Part shown: positions 56,837 through 64,000 of the stretch, in pieces
Layout of the letters: each line of letters opens with the position of its first letter
Numbering within the stretch: position 1 is the stretch's first letter
Assembly (NCBI RefSeq): GCF_016863175.1
Contig: NZ_BOOJ01000033.1
Coordinates: 1 to 64,000, forward strand
DNA from: Paraplanobispora siamensis
GTDB lineage: Bacteria > Actinomycetota > Actinomycetes > Streptosporangiales > Streptosporangiaceae
Reading direction: 5' to 3'
Length of the DNA stretch: 64,000 bases
Made by a program: the position numbers and the translations under genes
Notes under the pieces: model-generated
Databases searched by the model: none
What the model saw: only the letters and a program-made list of their open reading frames with translations
Told to the model about the DNA's origin: nothing

Positions 56837-59493
56837 TGGAGATCCCGCCGATCGAGGACCGCCTCGAGCTGGAGTGCGAGGTGCTCGTCGTCGGCGGCGG
56901 GACCGCCGGCACGATGGCCGCGATCACCGCGGCCGAGCGGGGCGCGCGGGTGCTGCTGCTGGAGAAGGCCCACGTACGGCACAGCGGGGCCCTGGCCATG
57001 GGCATGGACGGGGTCAACAACGCCGTCATCCCCGGCAAGGCCCCCCCCGAGGACTACGTCGCCGAGATCACCCGGGCCAACGACGGCATCGTCAACCAGA
57101 GGACGGTCTACCAGACCGCCACCCGCGGCCACGAGATGGTCCGCAGGCTCGAAGGCTACGGCGTCAAGTTCGAGAAGGACGAGTACGGCGAGTACGCCGT
57201 GCGCCGCGTGCACCGCTCCGGCAGCTACGTGCTGCCCATGCCCGAGGGCAAGGACGTCAAGAAGGTCCTGTACCGGGTGCTGCGCCGCCGCGACATCAGG
57301 CAGCGGGTCCGCATCGAGAACCGGGTCATGCCGGTCCGGGTCCTGACCGAGGGCGGCCGGGCGGTGGGCGTGGCCGGGTTCGACACGCGCGGCGGCGGGT
57401 TCGTCACCGTGCGGGCCGGGGCGGTCATCCTGGCCACCGGCGCCTGCGGGCGGCTCGGCCTGCCGGCCAGCGGCTATCTCTACGGCACCTACGAGAACCC
57501 GACCAACGCCGGTGACGGTTACGCCATGGCCTACCACGCCGGAGCCGAGCTCAGCGGCATCGAGTGCTTCCAGATCAACCCGCTGATCAAGGACTACAAC
57601 GGCCCGGCCTGCGCCTACGTCGCCAACCCGTTCGGCGGCTACCAGGTCAACAACCGGGGGGAGCGCTTCGTCGACTCCGACTACTGGTCGGGCCAGATGA
57701 TGGCCGAGGTCGCCTCCGAGATCGCCTCCGCCCGCGGCCCCATCTATCTCAAGCTCTCCCACCTGCCCGAGGAGACCGTCAGCGCGGTGGAGACCATCCT
57801 GCACTCCACCGAGCGGCCCACCCGCGGCACCTTCCACGCCGGGCGCGGCCACGACTACCGCACCCACGACGTGGAGATGCACATCTCCGAGATCGGCCTG
57901 TGCGGCGGCCACTCGGCCTCCGGCGTGTGGGTGGACGAGAACGGCGCCACGACCGTCCCGGGCCTGTACGCCGCCGGGGACCTGGCGTGCGTCCCGCACA
58001 ACTACATGATCGGCGCCTTCGTCTTCGGCGACCTCGCCGGGGCGCACGCCGCCGCGCACCACACCGTCCCGGACGCGCTCCCCGAGGACCAGGTCGCCGC
58101 CGCCCACGAGCTCGTCTACCGCCCGCTGCGCAACCCCGACGGGCCGCCGCAGCCGCAGGTGGAGTACAAGCTGCGCCGCTTCGTCAACGACTACGTGGCC
58201 CCGCCCAAGACCGGCGCCAAGCTGGAGATCGCGCTGGAGTCCTTCGAGCGCATGCGCGAGGAGATCGCCACGATGGGCGCGCGCACCCCGCACGAGCTGA
58301 TGCGCTGCGCGGAGGTGGACTTCATCCGCGACTGCGCGGAGATGGCCGCCCGCTCCTCGCTGGTGCGCACCGAGAGCCGCTGGGGCCTGTACCACGAGCG
58401 GGCCGACCTGCCCGCCCGCGACGACGCCTCCTGGCTGTTCCACCTGAACCTGCGCAAGCGGCCCGACGGCGCGATGGAGTTCCTCAAGCGCCCGGTCGAG
58501 CCGTACCTGGTGCCCGTCGAGGAGTTCCGGCCGGTCCCGGCGGAGCCGGTGGTCGTCGGCGCCCACACGAGCACCGCGGTGCGCCGGGCCACCGGGACGC
58601 GCACCGGACGGGCCGCCGTCGGGCGCTCGCCGCGCATCCTCGAACTGCACCGGCTCGCGGAGGAGCAGCCGTCCCTGGAGCGGCTGGCCCCCTACCTGTC
58701 CGACACCGACCCCAAGGTGCGCCGGGCGGCGATCGCGGCGCTGACCGAGACCGCGCCGGAGGGCGTGGGCGAGGCGCTGGCCGCCGCGCTGGCCGACGAC
58801 CACGGGACGGTACGGCGGGCCGCGGCGAGCGGCCTGCGCGAGCTGGTCGAGGTGCTGCCCGCCACCCCCGGGCTCGGTGCCGCCCTCGCCGCGCGGGCGG
58901 AGAGCTCCGACGCCGCGGTCCGCGGCACCGTGCTGGACGTCCTGCGCGCGCTGCGCCTGGGCACGCGGGAGGTCTTCGCCGCCGGGACGCGCGACCCCGA
59001 CCACCGGGTGCGCATCGAGGCGATCAGGGGCCTGGTCTCCCTCGACGAGTCCGGCCTGGTGGCCGCCGCGGCGGGCGACCCCTCCCGCGAGGTCCGCGTC
59101 CGGGTGGCCAAGGGACTGGGCACGATCGGCAAGCCCGCCGAGGTGCTGGCCGAACTCGCCGGCGACACGGACCCGCTGGTCAGGGCGGCGGCCCTGGAGG
59201 CCTCCGGCGCCACCGGCTCCCCCCTGCGGGAGCAGGCCGTACGGGCCCTGCGGGATCCGGAGTGGGAGGTGCGGACCGGCGCGGCCCGGTGCCTGGGGGC
59301 GTGCGACCCGCAGGACGCGGCCGGCCCGCTGGCCGAGGCGCTGACCGACGGCAACCTCGACGTCCGCAAGGCGGCCGTGCTCTCCCTGGCCCCGTGGGCG
59401 GCCCGCCCCGAGGTGGCCACGGCCCTGCGCGGCGCTCTGGCCGACACCGACGCCGACGTCCGCGCCTACGCGCGCAGGGCCCTGGCGGGATGA
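56836..59493 (+). CDS. AprA-like FAD flavoprotein with C-terminal HEAT repeats
   Basis: 885 residues from ATG 56836 (one-base overlap with the ATPase stop). Residues 15-590 are an FrdA/AprA-type flavoprotein: CEVLVVGGGTAGTMAAITAAERGARVLLLEKAHVRHSGALAMGMDGVNN at the start, VILATGACGRLGLPASGYLYGTYENPTNAGDGYAMAYHAGAELSGIE, and VPGLYAAGDLACVPHNYMIGAFVFGDLAGAHAA. The style is closer to adenylylsulfate reductase alpha than to fumarate reductase. Residues 605-885 are seven or eight HEAT-like repeats (DTDPKVRRAAIAALTE, DPDHRVRIEAIRGLVS, DPEWEVRTGAARCLGA, DGNLDVRKAAVLSLAP, DTDADVRAYARRALAG). The tail likely binds a partner. Last gene of the module. Confidence 0.9.
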   Translation: MEIPPIEDRLELECEVLVVGGGTAGTMAAITAAERGARVLLLEKAHVRHSGALAMGMDGVNNAVIPGKAPPEDYVAEITRANDGIVNQRTVYQTATRGHEMVRRLEGYGVKFEKDEYGEYAVRRVHRSGSYVLPMPEGKDVKKVLYRVLRRRDIRQRVRIENRVMPVRVLTEGGRAVGVAGFDTRGGGFVTVRAGAVILATGACGRLGLPASGYLYGTYENPTNAGDGYAMAYHAGAELSGIECFQINPLIKDYNGPACAYVANPFGGYQVNNRGERFVDSDYWSGQMMAEVASEIASARGPIYLKLSHLPEETVSAVETILHSTERPTRGTFHAGRGHDYRTHDVEMHISEIGLCGGHSASGVWVDENGATTVPGLYAAGDLACVPHNYMIGAFVFGDLAGAHAAAHHTVPDALPEDQVAAAHELVYRPLRNPDGPPQPQVEYKLRRFVNDYVAPPKTGAKLEIALESFERMREEIATMGARTPHELMRCAEVDFIRDCAEMAARSSLVRTESRWGLYHERADLPARDDASWLFHLNLRKRPDGAMEFLKRPVEPYLVPVEEFRPVPAEPVVVGAHTSTAVRRATGTRTGRAAVGRSPRILELHRLAEEQPSLERLAPYLSDTDPKVRRAAIAALTETAPEGVGEALAAALADDHGTVRRAAASGLRELVEVLPATPGLGAALAARAESSDAAVRGTVLDVLRALRLGTREVFAAGTRDPDHRVRIEAIRGLVSLDESGLVAAAAGDPSREVRVRVAKGLGTIGKPAEVLAELAGDTDPLVRAAALEASGATGSPLREQAVRALRDPEWEVRTGAARCLGACDPQDAAGPLAEALTDGNLDVRKAAVLSLAPWAARPEVATALRGALADTDADVRAYARRALAG

Positions 59494-59631
59494 ACCCCGC
59501 CCGCCGGGGCCGGTGGATCCCTCCGGAGTACGGCCCGCCCGCGCGGTTCCGCGGGGACGGGCCGTGCCCGGGGGCCGGGGCGGGCGGGAAACCTGTTGTG
59601 CCGGGTGGCCGGGGGCGTTTTGGATGGGGGC

Positions 59632-60738
59632 GTGTCGGCGTCCGGTGATCCTGTGCTCTGCGATGTGACGCGGGCGGACGCCTCCGGCCGGGTTCCGGCG
59701 GCGGGCCCGCCCGCCGCGCTGGAGATCGCCTGCGACGAGTCGGGCTCGGAGGGGGAGAAGCTCGTCGGCGGCAACACCGACGTCTTCACCCACGCCAGCG
59801 TGTCGCTGGACGTCGGCGACGCCGCCGGGTGCATGCGGGAGATCCGGCGCAGGGCGCCCTCACCGGCGCTGGAGTACAAGGCGAACATCCTGCTGCGGGG
59901 CAAGCACCGCTCCGCCCTGGTGTGGCTGCTCGGCCCGTCGGGGCCGCTGCGGGGCAGGACCCACGTCCACCTGGTCGACAAGACGTTCTTCGCCGTCGGC
60001 AGGCTCGCCGGGCTGCTGACCGGGAGCGCGGTACGACCGGCGGGGGCGGGTCCGCGCCCGGAGCGGTGGGCCGGGGACGCCGGGGCCGTGGCCCGCGTGC
60101 TGTACCGCGAGGGGCCGGAGGTCTTCGGACCCGGACGCTGGGCGGCGCTGCTGGAGGCGTTCAACGATCTGGCGCGCGCCAGGGAGCCGGGGGAGGCGGC
60201 GGCGCACGCCGAGGAGTTCTCCCGCATCGTCGAGACCGCGCGCGCCCGCCCCGACGGCGCACGGGGCCGGGCCGATGAGATCGTGGGGCTGCTGTGGGAG
60301 GCCCGGTCGCGGGCGGGCTCCTTCCGGGCCCTGCTGTCCGCAGGGCCCGGTACGGTCCCGGCCCTGGACCCCCTGATCCCGGCCATCGTGCGGACCGTCG
60401 CGCATTGGACGGCGGGCGGGAGGCCCGTCTCGATCGTCCACGACATGCAGACCACGCTGACCGAAGAGCGCATCGCCCAGCTCAGGGAGATACCGGTGGC
60501 GGGCGGGCTGACCGGGCTGCGGCTCGTCGACTCCCGGTCGGACCCGCGCGTCCAGGTCGCCGACGTCCTGGCCGGGGCCGCGCGGAAGATCGCTTCCGAG
60601 GAGCTCAACGGCCGGGGCGACGCCGAGCTCACCGCGCTGCTGCGGCCGTACGTGGACGCCTCCTCGACCTGGGGCGACGAGCGCAGCTGGTCCCTGCTCG
60701 GCCCCGTCGCGGACCCGCCGGCGCGGCCCCGACCCTGA
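59632..60738 (+). CDS. DUF3800-like protein
   Basis: 368 residues from GTG 59632 with GGATGGGGG before it; the upstream frame to 59596 is unlikely. LEIACDESGSEGEKLVGGNTDVFTHASV at the N-terminus and LRLVDSRSDPRVQVADVLAGAARKIA near the C-terminus match DUF3800, an RNase H-like fold with DES and D...QxAD acids. In other bacteria such proteins occur near mobile and defence loci. No such neighbours here. Confidence 0.72.
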   Translation: MSASGDPVLCDVTRADASGRVPAAGPPAALEIACDESGSEGEKLVGGNTDVFTHASVSLDVGDAAGCMREIRRRAPSPALEYKANILLRGKHRSALVWLLGPSGPLRGRTHVHLVDKTFFAVGRLAGLLTGSAVRPAGAGPRPERWAGDAGAVARVLYREGPEVFGPGRWAALLEAFNDLARAREPGEAAAHAEEFSRIVETARARPDGARGRADEIVGLLWEARSRAGSFRALLSAGPGTVPALDPLIPAIVRTVAHWTAGGRPVSIVHDMQTTLTEERIAQLREIPVAGGLTGLRLVDSRSDPRVQVADVLAGAARKIASEELNGRGDAELTALLRPYVDASSTWGDERSWSLLGPVADPPARPRP

Positions 60739-60821
60739 CCGGCCCGCCGGGGCGCGGAAACGCCCGGCCCGGCTGCGACCAAGCAGAGGTGTAAGGGCGA
60801 ACGACGAAGGGAGCGAGGCCG

Positions 60822-61367
60822 GTGCGCCTCAACGAAGACCCTGTGGCCTTTGAGGCCTTCTATCGCCGTCACATCGATGCGGTCATGCGGTTCGTCGTAC
60901 GCCGGGTGAGCGATCCTCACCTGGCGGCCGACCTGACCGCCGACGTCTTCCTGGCGGTCCTGGACTCGGCGCACACCTACCGCCCCGGCCGGGGCAGCGA
61001 GGTGGCGTGGCTGTACGGCATAGCGCGCAACGTCGTGTCGGCCCAGCACCGCAGGGCGGCCCGGGACGCGCGGCTGGCCGGGCGCGTCGCGGGGCGGCGG
61101 ATGATGGACGACGACGATCTAGGCCGGATGGAGGAGCGGATCGACGCCGAGCGGCGGATGCGCGAGGCCTTCCGCGCGATGGCGGACCTGCCCGACGGCG
61201 AGCGGGCCGTACTGGAGCTCGTGGCGATCGACCAGCTCACCGTCACCCAGGCCGCCGAGGCCCTGGGCGTCCGGCAGGTGACCGCCCGGGTCCGCCTGCA
61301 CCGGGCCAGACGAGCCCTCCAGGGCGTCGTTTCGCCGACCGTACGGCAGATGGAGGGATCGGCATGA
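60822..61367 (+). CDS. ECF-type RNA polymerase sigma factor
   Basis: 181 residues from GTG 60822 with GAAGGGAG upstream. Sigma region 2 at 8-80: FEAFYRRHIDAVMRFVVRRVSDPHLAADLTADVFLAVLDSAHTYRPGRGSEVAWLYGIARNVV. Region 4 at 115-170: LPDGERAVLELVAIDQLTVTQAAEALGVRQVTARVRLHRARRAL. Overlaps the next gene by 4 bp (ATGA), which probably codes its membrane partner. Confidence 0.94.
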   Translation: MRLNEDPVAFEAFYRRHIDAVMRFVVRRVSDPHLAADLTADVFLAVLDSAHTYRPGRGSEVAWLYGIARNVVSAQHRRAARDARLAGRVAGRRMMDDDDLGRMEERIDAERRMREAFRAMADLPDGERAVLELVAIDQLTVTQAAEALGVRQVTARVRLHRARRALQGVVSPTVRQMEGSA

Positions 61368-62047
61368 GCAACTTCGAAGAGCGCCTGCTCAGCGCGCTCA
61401 AGCAGGACATGGCCGCCAGGGAGCCGGCCGGGCGGGAGGCGGCCGCGACGGTGACGCGGGCGCGCCGCGGCCCGAACCGCCGCCTGCTGGGGCTGGCCGC
61501 CGGAGTGACGGGGGTCGCGGCGGCCGCCACGGTGGCCTTCACACTGATCGGCGGGGCCGGCAACCCGGCCTTCGCGGTGGAGGAGCGGGCGGACGGGTCG
61601 GTCGAGGTGCGGATCGACGAGTTCCGCGAGCCGGAGGAACTGGAGGCCGCGCTCGCCGGGAAGGGGGTCACCGCCGTGGTGGACTATCTGCCGCAGGGGC
61701 AGACCTGCCGGGAGCCGCGGGGCGAGCGGGGCGAGGCGGGGCGGCCGGACGAGCCGATGCAGGTGCAGGTCACCGGGGGCGGGGGGATCACGTTCCGGAT
61801 CGGCAAGGGGCAGGTCGGGGCCGGTGAGACGCTGGTGCTGGCGGTCTCCTTCGACCGGGCCCGCCCGGAGCAGGCGCCGGCCGGGATGTCGCTGGCGGTC
61901 GTGCGGGGAGCCGTCGCCCCGTGCGAGGCGGTGCCCATGGACATACCCCGGAACGGCAGGCCCGCCGGCCCCGAGCCCACCGGCCCGGTCACCCACGAGC
62001 GGTCCGGCGGCGACGACGGTCCCAGCCTGAACACCGACGGCGGCTGA
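61364..62047 (+). CDS. Membrane protein coupled to the ECF sigma factor (possible anti-sigma)
   Basis: 227 residues from ATG 61364. Cytosolic N-terminus of about 38 residues (SNFEERLLSALKQDMAAREPAG), one membrane segment LLGLAAGVTGVAAAATVAFTLIG (about 44-66), then an outside domain with two Cys (QTCREP, APCEAV). The layout resembles ECF-adjacent actinomycete membrane proteins; a role as anti-sigma factor is likely by position, but no zinc-binding anti-sigma motif (HxxxCxxC) is present. Confidence 0.8.
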   Translation: MSNFEERLLSALKQDMAAREPAGREAAATVTRARRGPNRRLLGLAAGVTGVAAAATVAFTLIGGAGNPAFAVEERADGSVEVRIDEFREPEELEAALAGKGVTAVVDYLPQGQTCREPRGERGEAGRPDEPMQVQVTGGGGITFRIGKGQVGAGETLVLAVSFDRARPEQAPAGMSLAVVRGAVAPCEAVPMDIPRNGRPAGPEPTGPVTHERSGGDDGPSLNTDGG

Positions 62048-62106
62048 GGACGATCCGGGCCGGGGCCTCGACCGGGCCGTCGATGGCGGCCGGCGGCGCC
62101 GGGGTC

Positions 62107-62916
62107 TCAGGGCTTGCGGGCGAGCCCGGCGACGACCCAGGACTTCTGCGCCAGCCGGTCGGGCACCGGGGCCGGTGGCCGCCACTGGCGGACGTAGACG
62201 AAGCCGGGCTCCACCAGCTCCAGCCCGTCGAAGAAGCGCAGCGCCTGGTCGCGGGTACGGGGGCCGCCACCGGGCTTGTCGAGGACCTTGCGGTAGATGT
62301 CGGCGATCCGCTCGGCGATGTCCGGGCGGGTGTCGAAGACGGCGTGGGTCAGGCCGAGATAGCTGCCGGACGGCAGCCGCCCGCACAGCCGCGCCACGCT
62401 CTCGAACGGCCCGTCCTCGTCGGGGATGTACTGCAGGGTGCCGAAGATCAGGACGGCGACGGGCCGGTCGAGGTCGATCAGCTTGCGCAGGCCGGGGTCG
62501 TCTAGCAGTTCGTCGGGGTGGAGGATGTCCCCCTCCACCGCCGTCGTCCGGTCGTCGACGGCCAGGAAGGCCCGGGCGTGGTTGAGCGCGACGGGGTCGT
62601 CGGCGACGTACGCCACGCGGCTCTCGGGAGCGAGCGACCGGGCGACCTCGTGGAGGTTGCGCTGGGTGGGCATCCACGAGCCCACGTGGACGAACTGCCC
62701 GACGCCCTGCTCGACGAGATACCGCACGACGTTCTCCCGGAAGGCCTGGACGTGCCTGCCCATGGCCTTGGCCTCCGGCGCGAGTGCCAGGACCTTCTCC
62801 GCGGCCGCCCGGTCGGCGGCGAAGTTGTCCTTGCCGCCCAGGAAGTAGTCGTTCATCCGGGCGACGTTGGGAGTGCCGGCCGACAGGCCCGCCGGCCGCT
62901 GAGACGCCTCGCTCAT
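62107..62916 (-). CDS. SAM-dependent methyltransferase, GGKDNF type (DUF574)
   Basis: 269 residues from ATG 62916 with GAGGAGGAG upstream. ARMNDYFLGGKDNFAADRAAAEKVLAL and FVHVGSWMPTQRNLHEVARSLAPESRVAYVADDPVALNHARAFL are characteristic. The usual FLDIGTG motif I is FVHVGSW here, and YVDNDPV is YVADDPV, so SAM-binding residues deviate. This actinomycete-specific family is expanded in Streptosporangiales and Streptomyces; function unknown. Divergent gene absent; convergent with the ECF partner. Confidence 0.9.
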   Translation of the reverse strand: MSEASQRPAGLSAGTPNVARMNDYFLGGKDNFAADRAAAEKVLALAPEAKAMGRHVQAFRENVVRYLVEQGVGQFVHVGSWMPTQRNLHEVARSLAPESRVAYVADDPVALNHARAFLAVDDRTTAVEGDILHPDELLDDPGLRKLIDLDRPVAVLIFGTLQYIPDEDGPFESVARLCGRLPSGSYLGLTHAVFDTRPDIAERIADIYRKVLDKPGGGPRTRDQALRFFDGLELVEPGFVYVRQWRPPAPVPDRLAQKSWVVAGLARKP

Positions 62917-62981
62917 CCGTCTCCTCCTCGTTCCCGCGGGGGTTACGAGGACGGTAGCAGTGTTCATGTGGATATGCGGTC

Positions 62982-63839
62982 TCATCCGGGGCGGCCGGGA
63001 AGGCAGGGGCCGGAGGCGCCGAGGACCGCCGACCGCATCCAGTTGAACCCGGGCCTGTCCCTGGGAGTGCGCACGGCGACCCACCCCGGCGGATGCGGCC
63101 CCGCCAGAAGCTCGACGCGGTCCTGCCGGTACTTGAACTTGATCGCTACGGCGGTCGCGTCGGGTTCGGGGTAGACCGGGGCCGATTCCTCGATCACGTA
63201 GGCGCACCGGGCCTCGCCCGCGGCCGGGGTCGCGGGGGCGGCCGGATCCGCTTTCCCGGTGGGGAGGAGGGCGTACAGCGCTGCGGCCAGGAGGACGGCA
63301 CCGGCGACGGCCGCCTGCGGCATCCGCGACGGGAGCCGGGGACCCCCCTTCGCCTGCTCGCCGTTCGCCCCGTGGTCGTGTTCACCGCGCTCACCGTGGT
63401 CGTGTTCACCGCGCTCACCGTGGTCGTGTTCGCCGATCGCCTCGTGATCGTGCTCACCGCCCTCGCCGTGGCCGGGTGTGATGACAGCCGGAGGCGTCAC
63501 GTTCTGATCGGTCAGGGATGGCTGCGTGTCATGTAATGAATTGTCGTCTTTATAGGGCTTGTCGGATTTAGTGGCTAAAGCCTGATTTCGCACCCGCAGA
63601 TAAACGACATGCTTGCTTTCCGGCACCCCTGCGGCGCGCAGCATCTTGATGAGGGTCTCCTCCGGAGGAATCGCGCCTTTCAGGTAGGCGTTCAGTCTGG
63701 TCGTCGACACCCCGAGCGCTCTGGCCTGTTCCCGCTGCCCCCTCTTTCCCGTCCCCTCCGCCAGGGAGCGGATCAGATCAGCCGGTCGCCCGGTCCGATC
63801 CCTGCCGGTTCCCGCGGAGGTCTGTTCCGTGCCGCCCAT
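62982..63839 (-). CDS. Membrane-anchored HTH protein with His-rich repeats
   Basis: 285 residues from ATG 63839. Residues 20-80 form a Cro/XRE-like HTH (LIRSLAEGTGKRGQREQARALGVSTTRLNAYLKGAIPPEETLIKMLRAAGV). Residues 118-158 hold the tandem His/Asp/Glu repeats GEHDHERG-like (EHDHEAIG, EHDHGERG twice, EHDHGANG). A membrane segment follows (AAVAGAVLLAAALYALL), then an extracellular SH3-like domain (CAYVIEESAPVYPEPDATAVAIKFKYRQDRVELL). The His-rich linker could bind metal. Acts perhaps as a membrane-tethered regulator. Confidence 0.82.
   Translation of the reverse strand: MGGTEQTSAGTGRDRTGRPADLIRSLAEGTGKRGQREQARALGVSTTRLNAYLKGAIPPEETLIKMLRAAGVPESKHVVYLRVRNQALATKSDKPYKDDNSLHDTQPSLTDQNVTPPAVITPGHGEGGEHDHEAIGEHDHGERGEHDHGERGEHDHGANGEQAKGGPRLPSRMPQAAVAGAVLLAAALYALLPTGKADPAAPATPAAGEARCAYVIEESAPVYPEPDATAVAIKFKYRQDRVELLAGPHPPGWVAVRTPRDRPGFNWMRSAVLGASGPCLPGRPG
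63371..63450 (-). repeat. 24-bp in-frame repeat coding GEHDHGER
   Basis: CGTGGTCGTGTTCACCGCGC repeats with a 24-bp period, two perfect copies (63371-63394, 63395-63418) and degenerate ones following. Codes the His-rich linker on the minus strand. Confidence 0.9.
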
Positions 63840-64000
63840 CGTGTTCCGTTCGTGCTCGTAAAACCGGAGGTGATCACGCTTTTCGGATGCCGCCGCCGTT
63901 CCGTGCACCGTTGAGGCTGGCGGAACGGCAGTGCCGTGAGGAATCCTGCCTGGCGTAAGCGGCAAATGACACCTAAGCGGTCAAGAAAGAGCCCCGCAAC
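63840..64000. other. Right edge, no gene seen
   Basis: Upstream region of the HTH gene; moderately AT-richer, no convincing promoter, repeat or coding start found in these 161 bases. Confidence 0.4.

Noticed and set aside
56170-59793. 1200-codon minus-strand frame opposite the ATPase and flavoprotein
   Set aside because: Same reason: third-position GC bias opens the opposite frame; product is Gly/Ala/Arg-rich without domains.
1-64000. Prophage, transposon, CRISPR array or tRNA genes
   Set aside because: No integrase, transposase, spacer-repeat array or cloverleaf sequence seen; repeats present are short tandem ones tied to gene ends or coding linkers.

Overview
The window is very GC-rich chromosomal DNA with dense GTG/ATG starts, 4-bp ATGA/GTGA gene overlaps, an AfsR-type regulator, an ECF sigma factor, a GroEL start preceded by a CIRCE element, and a GGKDNF-type SAM methyltransferase. 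This fits an actinomycete, most likely Streptosporangiales (Streptosporangium/Nonomuraea-like); the family-level placement is inference. I see no tRNA, rRNA, CRISPR array, prophage or insertion sequence.

Left part (1-28 kb) is mixed accessory and regulatory DNA. It opens with the first codons of groEL on the minus strand and its CIRCE operator, then a TetR regulator with a clear dyad, a stand-alone ClpX zinc-finger/HTH protein, two WD40 proteins, an HxlR/NmrA divergent pair, an SRPBCC-MFS-universal stress operon, an AfsR-like ATPase regulator, a methyltransferase followed by an unusual alpha/beta-hydrolase-glycosyltransferase fusion, a NarL-type two-component pair, a class C serine hydrolase, a collagen-like protein, a large PAS/GAF histidine kinase, a STAS protein, and an aldo/keto reductase under a MerR-type promoter with a 19-bp spacer.

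Central part (28.7-59.5 kb) is a large organosulfur-scavenging island. It holds four overlapping luciferase-like monooxygenases; a flavoprotein plus two-cluster ferredoxin resembling AprA/AprB with a polar-amino-acid-type ABC importer; a sulfotransferase divergent from a LanC-like protein; a TauD dioxygenase; an SsuABC-type sulfonate importer followed by a cysteine-free Rrf2 (CymR-like) regulator; and a second module of GntR regulator, ferredoxin, ABC importer whose binding protein carries a NosL-like tail, and a second AprA-like flavoprotein with a HEAT-repeat tail. Two transcription units begin with short leaderless peptides carrying an HVDF...CR signature, read from near-identical promoters (TTGACT, 17 bp, -10, 7 nt, start codon). 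A third unit begins with another Cys-containing micro-ORF coupled to its enzyme. The 9-mer TAGGTAATA occurs exactly at three of these promoters and variants lie at others, which suggests one regulon. My model is that ABC importers bring in sulfonates or other organosulfur compounds, LLM and TauD enzymes release sulfite, and the AprAB-like pairs act on sulfite or a related intermediate, with cysteine status sensed by the leader peptides and/or the Rrf2 protein.

The right end (59.6-64 kb) has a DUF3800-like protein, an ECF sigma factor overlapping a membrane protein (possible anti-sigma), the SAM methyltransferase, and a membrane-anchored HTH protein with His-rich repeats. Across the window, short tandem repeats often include the stop codon of the adjacent gene.
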